From an uncultured Flavobacteriaceae bacterium (lineage in GTDB: Bacteria > Bacteroidota > Bacteroidia > Flavobacteriales > Flavobacteriaceae): a stretch of 64,000 nt of DNA. The notes beneath the pieces were generated by a model that was not told where the DNA came from, made no database searches, and worked only from the letters and a program-made list of their open reading frames with translations. Of the stretch, positions 44,361 through 53,247 are shown one piece after another. Made by a program: the position numbers and the translations under genes. The DNA lies in the NCBI GenBank assembly GCA_947493535.1, contig CANLRK010000002.1, positions 124,001-188,000 of the forward strand, read 5' to 3'. Position 1 is the first letter of the stretch. Each line of letters begins with the position of its first letter.

Positions 44361-45869
44361 ATGAAATATATAGTATTAATAATGAGTTTATGCACTTCTG
44401 TTGTTTTTTCACAAACTATAAATGACGCTATTTTATTTAGTAGCGAACATTCTTTAGGTTCTGCTAGATATAATGCCATGAGTGGTGCATTTGGTGCTTT
44501 AGGAGGAGATTTTTCTGCAATGAATGATAACCCTGCTGGAAGTGCAGTTTTTAAGAATAGTTTAATTAGTGGGAGTTTAATGTATATAAATGCTTCTAAT
44601 GATGCTGCATATTTTGGAACATTAACCAATGAATCGCATGCGAACTTAACGTTAAATCAATTAGGGGGAGCACTGGTGTTTAATAATACCAATGAAAACT
44701 CTGAATGGAAGAAGTTTGTATTGGCTTTAAATTATCAACAGACCCAAAATTATGATAGACAATATTATATTGCAGGGGATGGAACAACTTCAGTTAACTC
44801 GTATTTTTTAAGTCAAGCAAACGGCTTGTATTTTGAAGATATTCAAGCATTACCAGGGGAGTATTTGGAAGATGCTTATTTAGAGATAGGTGAGTACTAT
44901 GGTTTTGATCATCAACAAGCTTTTTTAGGGTACTACGGTGGTGTGATAGACCCTGTAGATGCAGCTGATCCATTAAATACTATGTATGTAGGTACAGCTA
45001 CAATTGATGCTTCAGGTACAGTTCAGCAAGAGTATTTTTACGATCAATATGGAGCCAACTCTAAGTTTAACTTTAATTTGGCTACACAGTATAAAGATGA
45101 TCTGTATTTAGGAGTATCTTTTAACGGGAATTATATTGATATGCAACGAAACTCAAGAATTCACGAATCGGGCTATGATACTGCTTCAGCATTGAATTAC
45201 TTAGTTTTTGATAATTATTTACGCACTACTGGAGGAGGTTTTTCTATGCAGGTAGGTGCTATAGGAAAGGTGGGAGATATTCTTCGTTTAGGGGCTTCTT
45301 TTCAAACCCCAACATGGTATGTGTTAACGGATGAATTGTCGCAACAAATAGATAGTAATTTAGCAGATGTTGATATAGGTTATATTAATGAAAATCAGGT
45401 AAGTGTTTTTGAAGATTACAATTTAAGAACACCAATGAAGTTAACAGGTAGCGCTGCTATTGTATTTGGAAAACAAGGATTATTAAGTGTTGATTATAAT
45501 TATCAGGATTATAATAATATGAAAATGAAGCCTAGTGCAGATTTTAACATGGCTAACGCACAAATTAGTAACACTTTGCAAGGAGCTTCATCGGTTAATT
45601 TAGGAGGAGAATACAGGGTAGACCGTTGGAGTTTAAGAGCGGGGTACCGTTTTGAGGAAAGTCCATATAAAAACAAAAATATTATGGATGATTTAACTGG
45701 GTATTCATTAGGTTTTGGGTATAACTTTGGTCGCACTAAATTTGATTTTGCATATAATCAATCAAAACAAGATGTGAGTCATCAATTATATGAAACAGGG
45801 TTAACCAATCGTGCAAAAATTAACGAGTGTCGTTCAGCAGTTACTGCTTCATTGACATTTAATTTTTAG
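44361..45869 (+). CDS. OmpP1/FadL family outer membrane transport protein
   Basis: A 502-aa beta-barrel protein with a signal peptide (about 1-18, ending VFSQ). LGSARYNAMSGAFGALGGDF (about 32-51) and NDNPAGSAVF (about 55-64) form the conserved N-terminal hatch region of FadL-like porins. Alternating strand patterns continue to the C-terminal ASLTFNF, which ends in phenylalanine as outer membrane barrels do. FadL relatives take up hydrophobic compounds; the substrate here is unknown. The gene order rpsT-proS-FadL-type porin is familiar in flavobacteria. Confidence 0.85.
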   Translation: MKYIVLIMSLCTSVVFSQTINDAILFSSEHSLGSARYNAMSGAFGALGGDFSAMNDNPAGSAVFKNSLISGSLMYINASNDAAYFGTLTNESHANLTLNQLGGALVFNNTNENSEWKKFVLALNYQQTQNYDRQYYIAGDGTTSVNSYFLSQANGLYFEDIQALPGEYLEDAYLEIGEYYGFDHQQAFLGYYGGVIDPVDAADPLNTMYVGTATIDASGTVQQEYFYDQYGANSKFNFNLATQYKDDLYLGVSFNGNYIDMQRNSRIHESGYDTASALNYLVFDNYLRTTGGGFSMQVGAIGKVGDILRLGASFQTPTWYVLTDELSQQIDSNLADVDIGYINENQVSVFEDYNLRTPMKLTGSAAIVFGKQGLLSVDYNYQDYNNMKMKPSADFNMANAQISNTLQGASSVNLGGEYRVDRWSLRAGYRFEESPYKNKNIMDDLTGYSLGFGYNFGRTKFDFAYNQSKQDVSHQLYETGLTNRAKINECRSAVTASLTFNF

Positions 45870-45891
45870 AATTAAACTTAAAAATAAGATT

Positions 45892-45935
45892 AAAGCTTCT
45901 AGTTAACAGTATATTTATTGTTGGCTAGAAGTTTT
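45892..45935 (+). terminator. Terminator after the FadL-type gene, overlapping the end of recQ
   Basis: Stem AAAGCTTCTAG / CTAGAAGTTTT with one G-U pair and a 22-nt loop, then a T-rich run on the plus strand. The stem contains the stop codon of convergent recQ. Confidence 0.6.
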
Positions 45936-47797
45936 ATTTTTGAAGCGTCTAATAGTGAGCGAAGTGCGGTAATTAAATTTTCGCTACTGCACTCCAATTG
46001 TTGTTCTAGCTTGGTTGAAGTCATAGGTTGTTTTTTTAAGAGGGTAATTATTTTGTCGTGCAAAATTATTCCAGACTCTTTTAAAGTGATTTTTTCTGCA
46101 ACACAAAACGAGCAACAACCACAAGGTGTATTTAGGTGTTCTCCAAAGTAACTCAAAAGTAATGTTTCTTTACAAGTAGTGGTGTTTTCAAGATAGTTTA
46201 TTACAGCGTTTAACTGTTCTTTTTTTAAGTTATTTTGTTGTTCTAAATATTTAGAAATTCGGTTAATGGTTTTGTCATCTTCCCGAGGTTCAAGCATAGT
46301 GATACTAATGTCAGAATCAAATAGCTGTAGTTTGATAATTTCATTTTTTTCTAACGCTATTAATTGTTCTTTAATTTCATTTTTAGAAATTCTAGTTTTG
46401 CTATGTATAAAGTTTAGGTCAATTGTAATGGTACTTTCAAAAGCGCCTCCATAACTTCTTATAATAAAGTTAAGTAACGTGTTATGGTGTTTGTGTGTAC
46501 TGATGTATCTAATTAAATTATAGCTATCTACTAAAAAATGAATAGTAGTTTTATGTTTAAATTCTTTAGAAAATTTTAAAACCCCTTGGCGGTCTAGAAA
46601 GGTAATTGCATTTATCGTTTTTGTAATATTAAATTGGTAATGTTTACAAAATTCATAAATATTAAAGTCGTAGTTTATGTGTTCACCTTCTTGGTAAGCA
46701 ATACGTAAATAGCTACATAACTTTTTATAAACATTTTTTAGGTCGGTTTTGTTAGGTAGCGCACTAAATTGTTGGTTTTTTAAGTTAAGAATATCATCAT
46801 TACTTTTTAAAATAATAGCGTAGGCTTTAGTGTTGTCGCGTCCGGCTCTTCCAGCTTCTTGGTAATAGTTTTCAATATTTTCAGTAGGAGTAAGATGAAT
46901 AACTGTTTTAACATCGGCTTTATCAATTCCCATCCCAAAGGCATTGGTTGCCACCATTACCTGTGCTTGGTTGGTACTCCATAATTTAAAATGAAGCTCT
47001 TTTTCGTCAGTAGTTAACCCGCCATGATAATAACTAGCGGTTATACCTTGCTCCTGAAGGAATTCGCTTAATTGCTTCGTTTTTTTTCTGTTTCTAACAT
47101 AAACAATAGAGGGTTGTGTGTTTTTTTTAAGGATTTGGAGAAGCTTAGCTTGTTTGTTTTCTGTATTGAAAACCATATAAGCAAGATTTTTTCTTTTAAA
47201 AGAACCCTTAAATAGTTCAGGTTGATTTAAGTTAAGATTAACTATAATATCATCAATTACCTTTGGTTTTGCACTACCAGTAAGTGCCATTATAGGTATG
47301 GAAGGTATTAAGTCTCTAACTTTTTGTATGTGCTTATAAGCGGGTCTAAAATCATTTCCCCATTGTGATATGCAATGAGCTTCATCTACAGCAATTAAAT
47401 TAATATTAATGTTCTTTAAGCGCTGTAAAACCAACTCAGATTGTAAACGTTCTGGTGATAAGTACATAAACTTATAACTACCGTAAAGACAATTGTTAAG
47501 CTCTCTATCTAAGTCTTGGTAGTTTAATGAACTGTCTAGTGCTATAGCCTTAATTCCTTTTTTTTGTAAGTTTTGTACTTGGTCTTTCATTAAGGCTATT
47601 AATGGAGAAATTACTAAGCATACGCCATCTTGCAACATAGCTGGAATTTGGTAGCAAACCGATTTTCCTCCTCCGGTTGGTAACACAACAAAACTATCTT
47701 TTTGTTGTATTGCAGAATTAATAATTTCTTCCTGAAGTGAACGGAAAGAATGATAATCCCAGTATTTTTTTAATATGTCTAATGGTGTTGTAACCAT
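45899..47797 (-). CDS. recQ: RecQ family ATP-dependent DNA helicase
   Basis: A 632-aa RecQ-type helicase. Walker A is LPTGGGKSVCYQIPAM (about 39-54), the DEAH box is AVDEAHCISQWGNDF, and QAGRAGRDN in the second RecA domain is motif VI. The zinc-binding part has CKETLLLSYFGEHLNTPCGC and CSFC (about 545-568). A short winged-helix-like end follows, but no HRDC domain is seen, so this is the shorter of the RecQ forms found in flavobacteria. It unwinds DNA 3' to 5' in repair. Its ATG overlaps the stop of the upstream ATPase gene by one base (TAATG). Confidence 0.92.
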   Translation of the reverse strand: MVTTPLDILKKYWDYHSFRSLQEEIINSAIQQKDSFVVLPTGGGKSVCYQIPAMLQDGVCLVISPLIALMKDQVQNLQKKGIKAIALDSSLNYQDLDRELNNCLYGSYKFMYLSPERLQSELVLQRLKNININLIAVDEAHCISQWGNDFRPAYKHIQKVRDLIPSIPIMALTGSAKPKVIDDIIVNLNLNQPELFKGSFKRKNLAYMVFNTENKQAKLLQILKKNTQPSIVYVRNRKKTKQLSEFLQEQGITASYYHGGLTTDEKELHFKLWSTNQAQVMVATNAFGMGIDKADVKTVIHLTPTENIENYYQEAGRAGRDNTKAYAIILKSNDDILNLKNQQFSALPNKTDLKNVYKKLCSYLRIAYQEGEHINYDFNIYEFCKHYQFNITKTINAITFLDRQGVLKFSKEFKHKTTIHFLVDSYNLIRYISTHKHHNTLLNFIIRSYGGAFESTITIDLNFIHSKTRISKNEIKEQLIALEKNEIIKLQLFDSDISITMLEPREDDKTINRISKYLEQQNNLKKEQLNAVINYLENTTTCKETLLLSYFGEHLNTPCGCCSFCVAEKITLKESGIILHDKIITLLKKQPMTSTKLEQQLECSSENLITALRSLLDASKIKLLANNKYTVN

Positions 47798-48333
47798 TAA
47801 GAGTATTCAATAACATTTAATATGTAGTTGGCTCTTTCACTAATATCCCCTATAGGTACTTCACATATTTCATAACCATATTTTGTATAGGTGGTTTTTA
47901 GGTGTTCTTGTATTTTTTGAGCCTCTTCAAAACTTTCGTATCGTTCATTGTCTTTTTTAAATATTTTTTTCCAAGCAGGAAACATAAAAACAAAGTCGTA
48001 AACCAATTCTTCAGAAGCTTGAAGTACTTTTGGTTCAGTAGCTACATTAATATAATTATTGTAAGCAATAATATCAGGCAATCCACGATCAATAAACACA
48101 TAATCTTCAGTTATGTTTTCGCAAGCTTTAAATTGTTCAATTCGCCCTGATAGCAGCTTCTGGTTAAATTCATCAGGATTGCTTAAAAACAACTGATCTA
48201 TACCTCTTTTTTGTGCTTCAAGTATAATTTCTCTTGATACTTCTTGAAAGCACGTATAGCCTCTCTTTTCTAATTCTGATAAAATGGTTGTTTTTCCTGA
48301 GCCTGGACTTCCTATTAAAAGAATACGTTTCAT
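47797..48333 (-). CDS. AAA_28-type P-loop ATPase/kinase
   Basis: A 178-aa P-loop protein. Walker A is GSPGSGKTTIL (about 7-17), FQEVSREII follows, and the Walker B-like FIDRGLPDIIAYNNY is at about 97-111. The fold resembles NadR-type nucleoside kinases and the AAA_28 family. The phosphorylated substrate is unknown. The longest frame starts at 48345, but ATG 48333 gives MKRILLIGSPGSGKTT, the expected start. It is translationally coupled to recQ. Confidence 0.78.
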   Translation of the reverse strand: MKRILLIGSPGSGKTTILSELEKRGYTCFQEVSREIILEAQKRGIDQLFLSNPDEFNQKLLSGRIEQFKACENITEDYVFIDRGLPDIIAYNNYINVATEPKVLQASEELVYDFVFMFPAWKKIFKKDNERYESFEEAQKIQEHLKTTYTKYGYEICEVPIGDISERANYILNVIEYS

Positions 48334-48413
48334 GTAATAATGCAATTAATATAAAAAAGCAAATTAACTAATTATGAGCCAATAAAAAACAGTTTAAGAT
48401 GAATAATATGCCT

Positions 48414-48421
48414 TATATTTG
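48414..48421 (+). promoter_or_regulatory. -7 box TATATTTG for the DUF493 gene
   Basis: Exact TAnnTTTG with a TTTA element 17 bases upstream, 24 bases before ATG 48445. It makes the longer TTG start at 48430 unlikely. Confidence 0.6.
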
Positions 48422-48444
48422 CATTTTTATTGAAAGTAATACTT

Positions 48445-48741
48445 ATGAGTACATCTGCAAAATCAGAAGAGTTTTATAAAAAATTGAAGCAACAGTTAGA
48501 GGAAACTACAGTTTTTCCGTCGTTATATTTATACAAGTTTATTGTTCCTACTCAAATTGATAACACAAAAGTAGAATTAGTAGTTGCGAAATTTGATAAT
48601 TTAGGAGCTACGGTTATTACTAAAAAGTCTAAAAACGGCAAATACACAAGTGTATCTATACAAGTAAAAATGCAGTCTGCAAACGCTGTTATTAAAAAGT
48701 ATAAAGAAGTAACCGTAATTGAAGGGATTATTTCTTTATAA
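48445..48741 (+). CDS. DUF493 family protein
   Basis: A 98-aa small alpha/beta protein, MSTSAKSEEFYKKLKQQLEE onward, with FPSLYLYKFIVPTQ and SKNGKYTSVSIQVKMQSANA matching the DUF493 (YbeD-like) family. YbeD-like proteins have an ACT-like fold and no settled function. Followed by the DUF4290 gene 100 bases downstream. Confidence 0.85.
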   Translation: MSTSAKSEEFYKKLKQQLEETTVFPSLYLYKFIVPTQIDNTKVELVVAKFDNLGATVITKKSKNGKYTSVSIQVKMQSANAVIKKYKEVTVIEGIISL

Positions 48742-48841
48742 AAAATTCCTTTACCTCGTATAAAATTATTACTTTGCAAGAGTAATTTATTCCTAAGCAA
48801 CACCTCTTAGTAGGTAAGCCGATAAAAACAGCAAAAACATT

Positions 48842-49492
48842 TTGATAGAAAATATAGAATACAATACCGAGCGTAGCCAATTAATTATTCCTGAATATGG
48901 ACGCCACATACAAAAAATGGTAGATCATGCAGTGGCTATTGAAGATGATGAAGAACGAAACAAAGTTGCCAAGTCTATTATTGATGTGATGGGGAATATG
49001 AACCCGCATTTGCGAGATGTGGCTGATTTTAAACATAAGCTGTGGGATCAACTTTTTATTATTTCCGACTTTAAATTAGAGGTAGACTCTCCATTTGAAA
49101 AACCTTCAAGAGAAGAGTTGTCTGCTCGTCCAGAACGATTGGAGTATCCTCAAAACTTCCCGAAATATCGTTTTTATGGTAATAACATTAAGCGAATGAT
49201 AGATGTTGCATTACGTTGGGAAGAAAGTGATTTGAAACAAGCGTTAATAACAACTATAGCAAATCATATGAAAAAATGTTTCTTAAACTGGAATAAAGAT
49301 ACAGTTGAAGATGCAGTAATTTTTGATCATTTGTATGAGCTATCAAAAGGAGGGATTGATATACGCACAAGTGAAATGGTATTGACCGAGTCACAAACAT
49401 TGCTAAAGTCAAAAAGTCGCCATAGCAATACAAAGGGGAAAAACTATAGCAATAGAAATAAAAACAATTCTAAAAATCGTAAAAGGCACTAA
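48842..49492 (+). CDS. DUF4290 family protein
   Basis: A 216-aa soluble protein. The DUF4290 core runs from about 3 to 175, with NTERSQLIIPEYGRHIQKMV and YPKYRFYGNN-like text (FPKYRFYGNNIKRMI) near the middle. The last 35 residues are a low-complexity basic tail rich in N, K, S and R, possibly nucleic-acid binding. It starts at TTG 48842. It lies just ahead of murA, an arrangement often seen in Bacteroidota; the function is unknown. Confidence 0.88.
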   Translation: MIENIEYNTERSQLIIPEYGRHIQKMVDHAVAIEDDEERNKVAKSIIDVMGNMNPHLRDVADFKHKLWDQLFIISDFKLEVDSPFEKPSREELSARPERLEYPQNFPKYRFYGNNIKRMIDVALRWEESDLKQALITTIANHMKKCFLNWNKDTVEDAVIFDHLYELSKGGIDIRTSEMVLTESQTLLKSKSRHSNTKGKNYSNRNKNNSKNRKRH

Positions 49493-49506
49493 AAAAGTTT
49501 ACTTTA

Positions 49507-50817
49507 ATGGGAACATTTCAAATAGAAGGAGGTCATAAGCTAAAAGGAGAAATCCAACCTCAAGGAGCTAAAAATGAAGCATTACAAATTTTGTGTGCAG
49601 TATTGTTAACTCCAGAAAAAGTAACAATTAATAACATACCTGATATTATTGATATTAATAAGTTAATAAGTTTGTTAGGTAATTTAGGAGTTAAAATTCA
49701 AAAATTAGCTCACGGGTCCTATTCTTTTCAAGCAGATGAGTTAAATTTAAAATATTTAGAGTCGCCAGAATTTAAAAAGGAAGGAAGTTCTTTACGAGGT
49801 TCAATAATGATTGTAGGACCATTGTTAGCACGTTTTGGAAAAGGATATATTCCTAAACCAGGAGGAGATAAAATTGGTCGACGTCGTTTAGATACCCATT
49901 TTGAAGGCTTCATAAAATTAGGCGCTAAGTTTCGTTATAACCGTGAAGAATATTTTTATGGGGTAGAAGCAGAAAAGTTAACTGGAACTGATATGTTGTT
50001 AGATGAAGCTTCGGTAACTGGTACAGCTAACATTTTAATGGCTGCGGTTTTAGCTGAAGGTACTACAACCATATATAACGCAGCTTGTGAGCCTTACATA
50101 CAACAATTGTGTAAAATGCTAAATAGCATGGGGGCTGACATTACTGGTGTTGGGTCTAATTTACTAACAATAACTGGAGTTGATGCTCTAGGTGGATGTA
50201 CACATGCTGTATTACCTGATATGATTGAAATAGGAAGTTGGATTGGTTTAGCTGCAATGACAAAAAGTGAAATTACTATTAAAAACGTAAGTTGGGATAA
50301 CTTAGGTAATATACCTTCTGTTTTTAGAAAATTAGGAATTACACTTGAAAAAAGAGGCGATGATATTTACATACCAGAACATAATGACGGGTATGAAATA
50401 CAAAACTATATTGACGGATCTATACTTACAGTAGCTGATGCCCCATGGCCTGGATTTACACCAGATCTATTAAGTATCGTATTAGTTATAGCTACTCAAG
50501 CAAGAGGAAGTGTATTAATACACCAAAAAATGTTTGAAAGTCGTTTATTTTTCGTAGATAAATTAATTGATATGGGTGCAAAAATTATTTTGTGCGATCC
50601 GCATAGAGCATCTATTATTGGGCATGATTTTAAATCGCAATTAAAAGCAACTACAATGGTTTCACCAGATATTAGAGCTGGAGTTTCATTGTTAATAGCG
50701 GCTTTATCTGCAAAAGGAACTAGTGTTATTCATAACATAGAGCAAATAGATAGAGGTTATGAGCGTATTGATGAACGTTTACGTGCTATTGGTGCTAAAA
50801 TAGTGCGAACAGCATAA
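49507..50817 (+). CDS. murA: UDP-N-acetylglucosamine 1-carboxyvinyltransferase with Cys-to-Asp active site
   Basis: A 436-aa EPSP-synthase-fold enzyme that makes the first committed step of peptidoglycan synthesis, adding enolpyruvate to UDP-GlcNAc. The N-terminal GAKNEALQILCAVLLTPE contains the catalytic-site Lys-Asn pair. The active-site loop reads PGGDKIGRRRLDTH with Asp121 where E. coli MurA has Cys115, the residue attacked by fosfomycin. MurA proteins with Asp at this site are active and naturally resistant. It follows the DUF4290 gene by 14 bases and ends before a large terminator. Confidence 0.95.
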   Translation: MGTFQIEGGHKLKGEIQPQGAKNEALQILCAVLLTPEKVTINNIPDIIDINKLISLLGNLGVKIQKLAHGSYSFQADELNLKYLESPEFKKEGSSLRGSIMIVGPLLARFGKGYIPKPGGDKIGRRRLDTHFEGFIKLGAKFRYNREEYFYGVEAEKLTGTDMLLDEASVTGTANILMAAVLAEGTTTIYNAACEPYIQQLCKMLNSMGADITGVGSNLLTITGVDALGGCTHAVLPDMIEIGSWIGLAAMTKSEITIKNVSWDNLGNIPSVFRKLGITLEKRGDDIYIPEHNDGYEIQNYIDGSILTVADAPWPGFTPDLLSIVLVIATQARGSVLIHQKMFESRLFFVDKLIDMGAKIILCDPHRASIIGHDFKSQLKATTMVSPDIRAGVSLLIAALSAKGTSVIHNIEQIDRGYERIDERLRAIGAKIVRTA

Positions 50818-50831
50818 TTAAAATAATAAGG

Positions 50832-50878
50832 TAGAAACTAAAAAGAAGTACTCAATAAGTGCTTCTTTTTAGTTTCTA
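50832..50878 (+). terminator. Bidirectional 21-bp terminator between murA and the OmpA gene
   Basis: TAGAAACTAAAAAGAAGTACT pairs over its whole length with the segment at 50858-50878 (one G-U), with loop CAATA. The right arm includes the last codons of the convergent OmpA-family gene. Confidence 0.85.
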
Positions 50879-51720
50879 ACCACCTTTAATTCAACTCTTC
50901 TATTTTCTTTTTGAATCTCTATTGTGCTTTCAGGGTAGTCTAACGGACGTGTAAAGCCATAGCCAATATAACTAAGCCTACTAGGTTTAACTCCTCTTTT
51001 AATTAATTGATCATACACGCTTTTAGCTCTTGCTTTAGATAGCTTTAAATTTTCTTCATTAGGCGTTTTTGTTTCGTATTCTTCAATGTCACCACAGCAA
51101 ACATGTCCTTCTATGCATACTGATATATTCGGGTAAGCTTTTAGAATTTTGGCAATACCTTCTATATCTTCAGTAGAAGCTTTAGTTATAGTTGCTGTGC
51201 TAATATGAAAATTGGTATATTGAATTCGAAGTTTTTCACCAACACTAAGCTTAGGCAATTTATTCAAGTAGCGTTGTTTTCTTGTCAAACTTAACATAAC
51301 TGTTTTAGGAGGTTCATAAGAGAGAATAATATCTACTTTCCTATGCTTACTATTTCCTTCTTCAAAAGCAGTATCTGTACTATTAGATTCAAGCTCACCT
51401 AAGCCTTGTTGTGCAATGGCTTTAAAAGTGTAATTGTTTGTAATATAGGTGTAAACAGCTTTAGCTCTTTTTTTTGAAAGCTTATTGTTGTATACATGGT
51501 TGCCAACAAAGTCTGTATAGCCTTTTATGCGTATTTGACGTACCTCTTCAAGTTTTATCGATTTTACAAACTGTTCAATTTGAGTTTTATGAGTTGATGT
51601 AATATTATATTTAGCACTCGCAAAAAACAGTTGTAAACTATCGGGCTTTTTTACCTGAGCAGTAGCAAAAGAGATTGAAATATAATAGCATATAAAAACA
51701 ACTATTTTGTAATAGCGCAT
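50869..51720 (-). CDS. Exported protein with two OmpA-like domains
   Basis: A 283-aa protein with a signal peptide (about 1-21, ending FATAQ). Two OmpA_C-like peptidoglycan-binding domains occur in tandem: the first at about 28-135 with IKGYTDFVGNHVYNNKLSKK, the second at about 165-282 with LSKARAKSVYDQLIKRGVKP and GFTRPLDYPE...NRRVELKV. The second has a double cysteine in EGHVCCGD where GHTDxxG is normal, and a spacer of about ten residues before the LSxxRA helix. It lacks a beta barrel, so it is probably periplasmic and bound to the cell wall. Confidence 0.8.
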   Translation of the reverse strand: MRYYKIVVFICYYISISFATAQVKKPDSLQLFFASAKYNITSTHKTQIEQFVKSIKLEEVRQIRIKGYTDFVGNHVYNNKLSKKRAKAVYTYITNNYTFKAIAQQGLGELESNSTDTAFEEGNSKHRKVDIILSYEPPKTVMLSLTRKQRYLNKLPKLSVGEKLRIQYTNFHISTATITKASTEDIEGIAKILKAYPNISVCIEGHVCCGDIEEYETKTPNEENLKLSKARAKSVYDQLIKRGVKPSRLSYIGYGFTRPLDYPESTIEIQKENRRVELKVVRN

Positions 51721-51806
51721 AGTAATTGTTTTCTGGTAAAATAGTTTGTAGACCTACAATTAGAGAGGTTTAGCCAACAATATAATAAAGTTTTGATTAT
51801 TGATTG

Positions 51807-51814
51807 TATATTTG
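51807..51814 (+). promoter_or_regulatory. -7 box TATATTTG for rimO
   Basis: Exact TAnnTTTG, 17 bases before ATG 51832. It lies inside the longer frame that starts at 51793 and therefore argues for the shorter start. Confidence 0.55.
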
Positions 51815-51831
51815 CAGTCCAAAATTTAGGT

Positions 51832-53133
51832 ATGAGAACGAAATCACTAAAGAAGAATAAAATTAATGTTGTAACCTTAGGCTGCTCTAAAAACGTATAC
51901 GATTCAGAAGTGTTGATGGGGCAATTGAAGGCTAATGGAAAAGAGGTGGCTCATGAAGAGGAAGGAAATGTAGTAGTGATAAATACCTGTGGATTTATTA
52001 ATAACGCCAAAGAAGAATCTGTAAATACCATTTTAGAGTATATGCAGAAAAAAGAAGAAGGAGAGGTAGATAAGGTATTTGTAACAGGTTGCTTAAGTGA
52101 GCGTTACAAGCCAGATTTAGAAAAAGAAATTCCTAATGTAGATCAGTACTTTGGTACAACACAATTGCCACAATTGTTAAAGGCTTTAGGTGCAGATTAT
52201 AAGCATGAACTTATAGGAGAACGTTTAACTACCACACCACAAAATTATGCATATTTAAAAATTGCTGAAGGGTGTGATAGGCCTTGTTCGTTTTGTGCTA
52301 TACCTTTAATGCGTGGTAAACACAAATCTACACCAATTGAAAATTTAGTTACTGAAGCAGAAAAATTAGCTGCTAATGGTGTTAAAGAATTAATACTAAT
52401 AGCTCAAGATTTAACCTATTACGGTTTAGATTTATATAAAAAAAGAAACTTAGCTGAGTTACTAAAAGCCTTAGCGAAAGTAGAAGGGATAGAGTGGATT
52501 AGATTGCATTATGCTTTTCCTACAGGTTTCCCGATGGATGTGCTAGAGTTTATGAAAGAAGAACCTAAAGTTTGCTTTTATCTAGATATACCTTTGCAAC
52601 ATATAGCAGATGATATTTTAAAATCTATGCGTCGTGGAACCACGAAAGAAAAAACTACCAAATTAATTAACGAGTTTAGAACGTTAGTACCAGAAATGGC
52701 TATACGGACTACTTTAATTGTTGGTTACCCTGGTGAGACAGAAGCCGATTTTCAAACCTTAAAGCAGTGGGTGCAAGATATGCGTTTTGAACGCTTAGGG
52801 TGCTTTACTTACTCTCATGAAGAAAACACTCATGCATATAATTTAGAAGATGATGTGCCTCAAGAGGTAAAACAACAACGCGCTAATGAAATTATGGAAA
52901 TTCAATCGCAAATTTCTTGGGAGCTAAATCAAGAAAAAATAGGAAAAACCTATCGATGTATTATAGATCGTAAAGAAGGAAATTACTTTGTTGGAAGAAC
53001 AGAGTTTGATTCGCCAGATGTAGATAATGAAGTGTTAATTGATGCCGAAAAATATTATTTAAAGCAAGGAGAATTTGCAAATATTAAAATTGTAGAAGCC
53101 GAAGATTTTGACTTATATGGAATAGTAGAATAA
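51832..53133 (+). CDS. rimO: Ribosomal protein S12 methylthiotransferase RimO
   Basis: A 433-aa radical-SAM methylthiotransferase. The N-terminal UPF0004 domain has VVTLGCSKNVYDSEVLMGQL with the first cluster cysteine. The radical SAM motif CxxxCxxC is CDRPCSFC at about 147-154, followed by AIPLMRGKHKS. The C-terminal TRAM domain lies at about 370-432. RimO adds a methylthio group to Asp88/89 of ribosomal protein S12. The start is ATG 51832, since the promoter box at 51807-51814 excludes 51793. Confidence 0.95.
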   Translation: MRTKSLKKNKINVVTLGCSKNVYDSEVLMGQLKANGKEVAHEEEGNVVVINTCGFINNAKEESVNTILEYMQKKEEGEVDKVFVTGCLSERYKPDLEKEIPNVDQYFGTTQLPQLLKALGADYKHELIGERLTTTPQNYAYLKIAEGCDRPCSFCAIPLMRGKHKSTPIENLVTEAEKLAANGVKELILIAQDLTYYGLDLYKKRNLAELLKALAKVEGIEWIRLHYAFPTGFPMDVLEFMKEEPKVCFYLDIPLQHIADDILKSMRRGTTKEKTTKLINEFRTLVPEMAIRTTLIVGYPGETEADFQTLKQWVQDMRFERLGCFTYSHEENTHAYNLEDDVPQEVKQQRANEIMEIQSQISWELNQEKIGKTYRCIIDRKEGNYFVGRTEFDSPDVDNEVLIDAEKYYLKQGEFANIKIVEAEDFDLYGIVE

Positions 53134-53147
53134 CGAAAAGTAATCAC

Positions 53148-53178
53148 AAAAAGAGTTTGAGTAATCAAGCTCTTTTTT
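53148..53178 (+). terminator. Terminator after rimO
   Basis: 12-bp stem AAAAAGAGTTTG / CAAGCTCTTTTT with one G-U pair, and a T run. Confidence 0.82.
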
Positions 53179-53247
53179 GTTTTAGTCACAATTTTTAAGT
53201 ACTTACTTTTTAGTAAAATACCCTTATCTTTACCCAAAACACAGCTC

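Noticed and set aside
53195-53206. TTAAGTACTTAC upstream of bshC as a second copy of the 5329-5352 repeat.
   Set aside because: Only the central AAGTACTT is shared and one arm is missing; a short AT-rich match is expected by chance.
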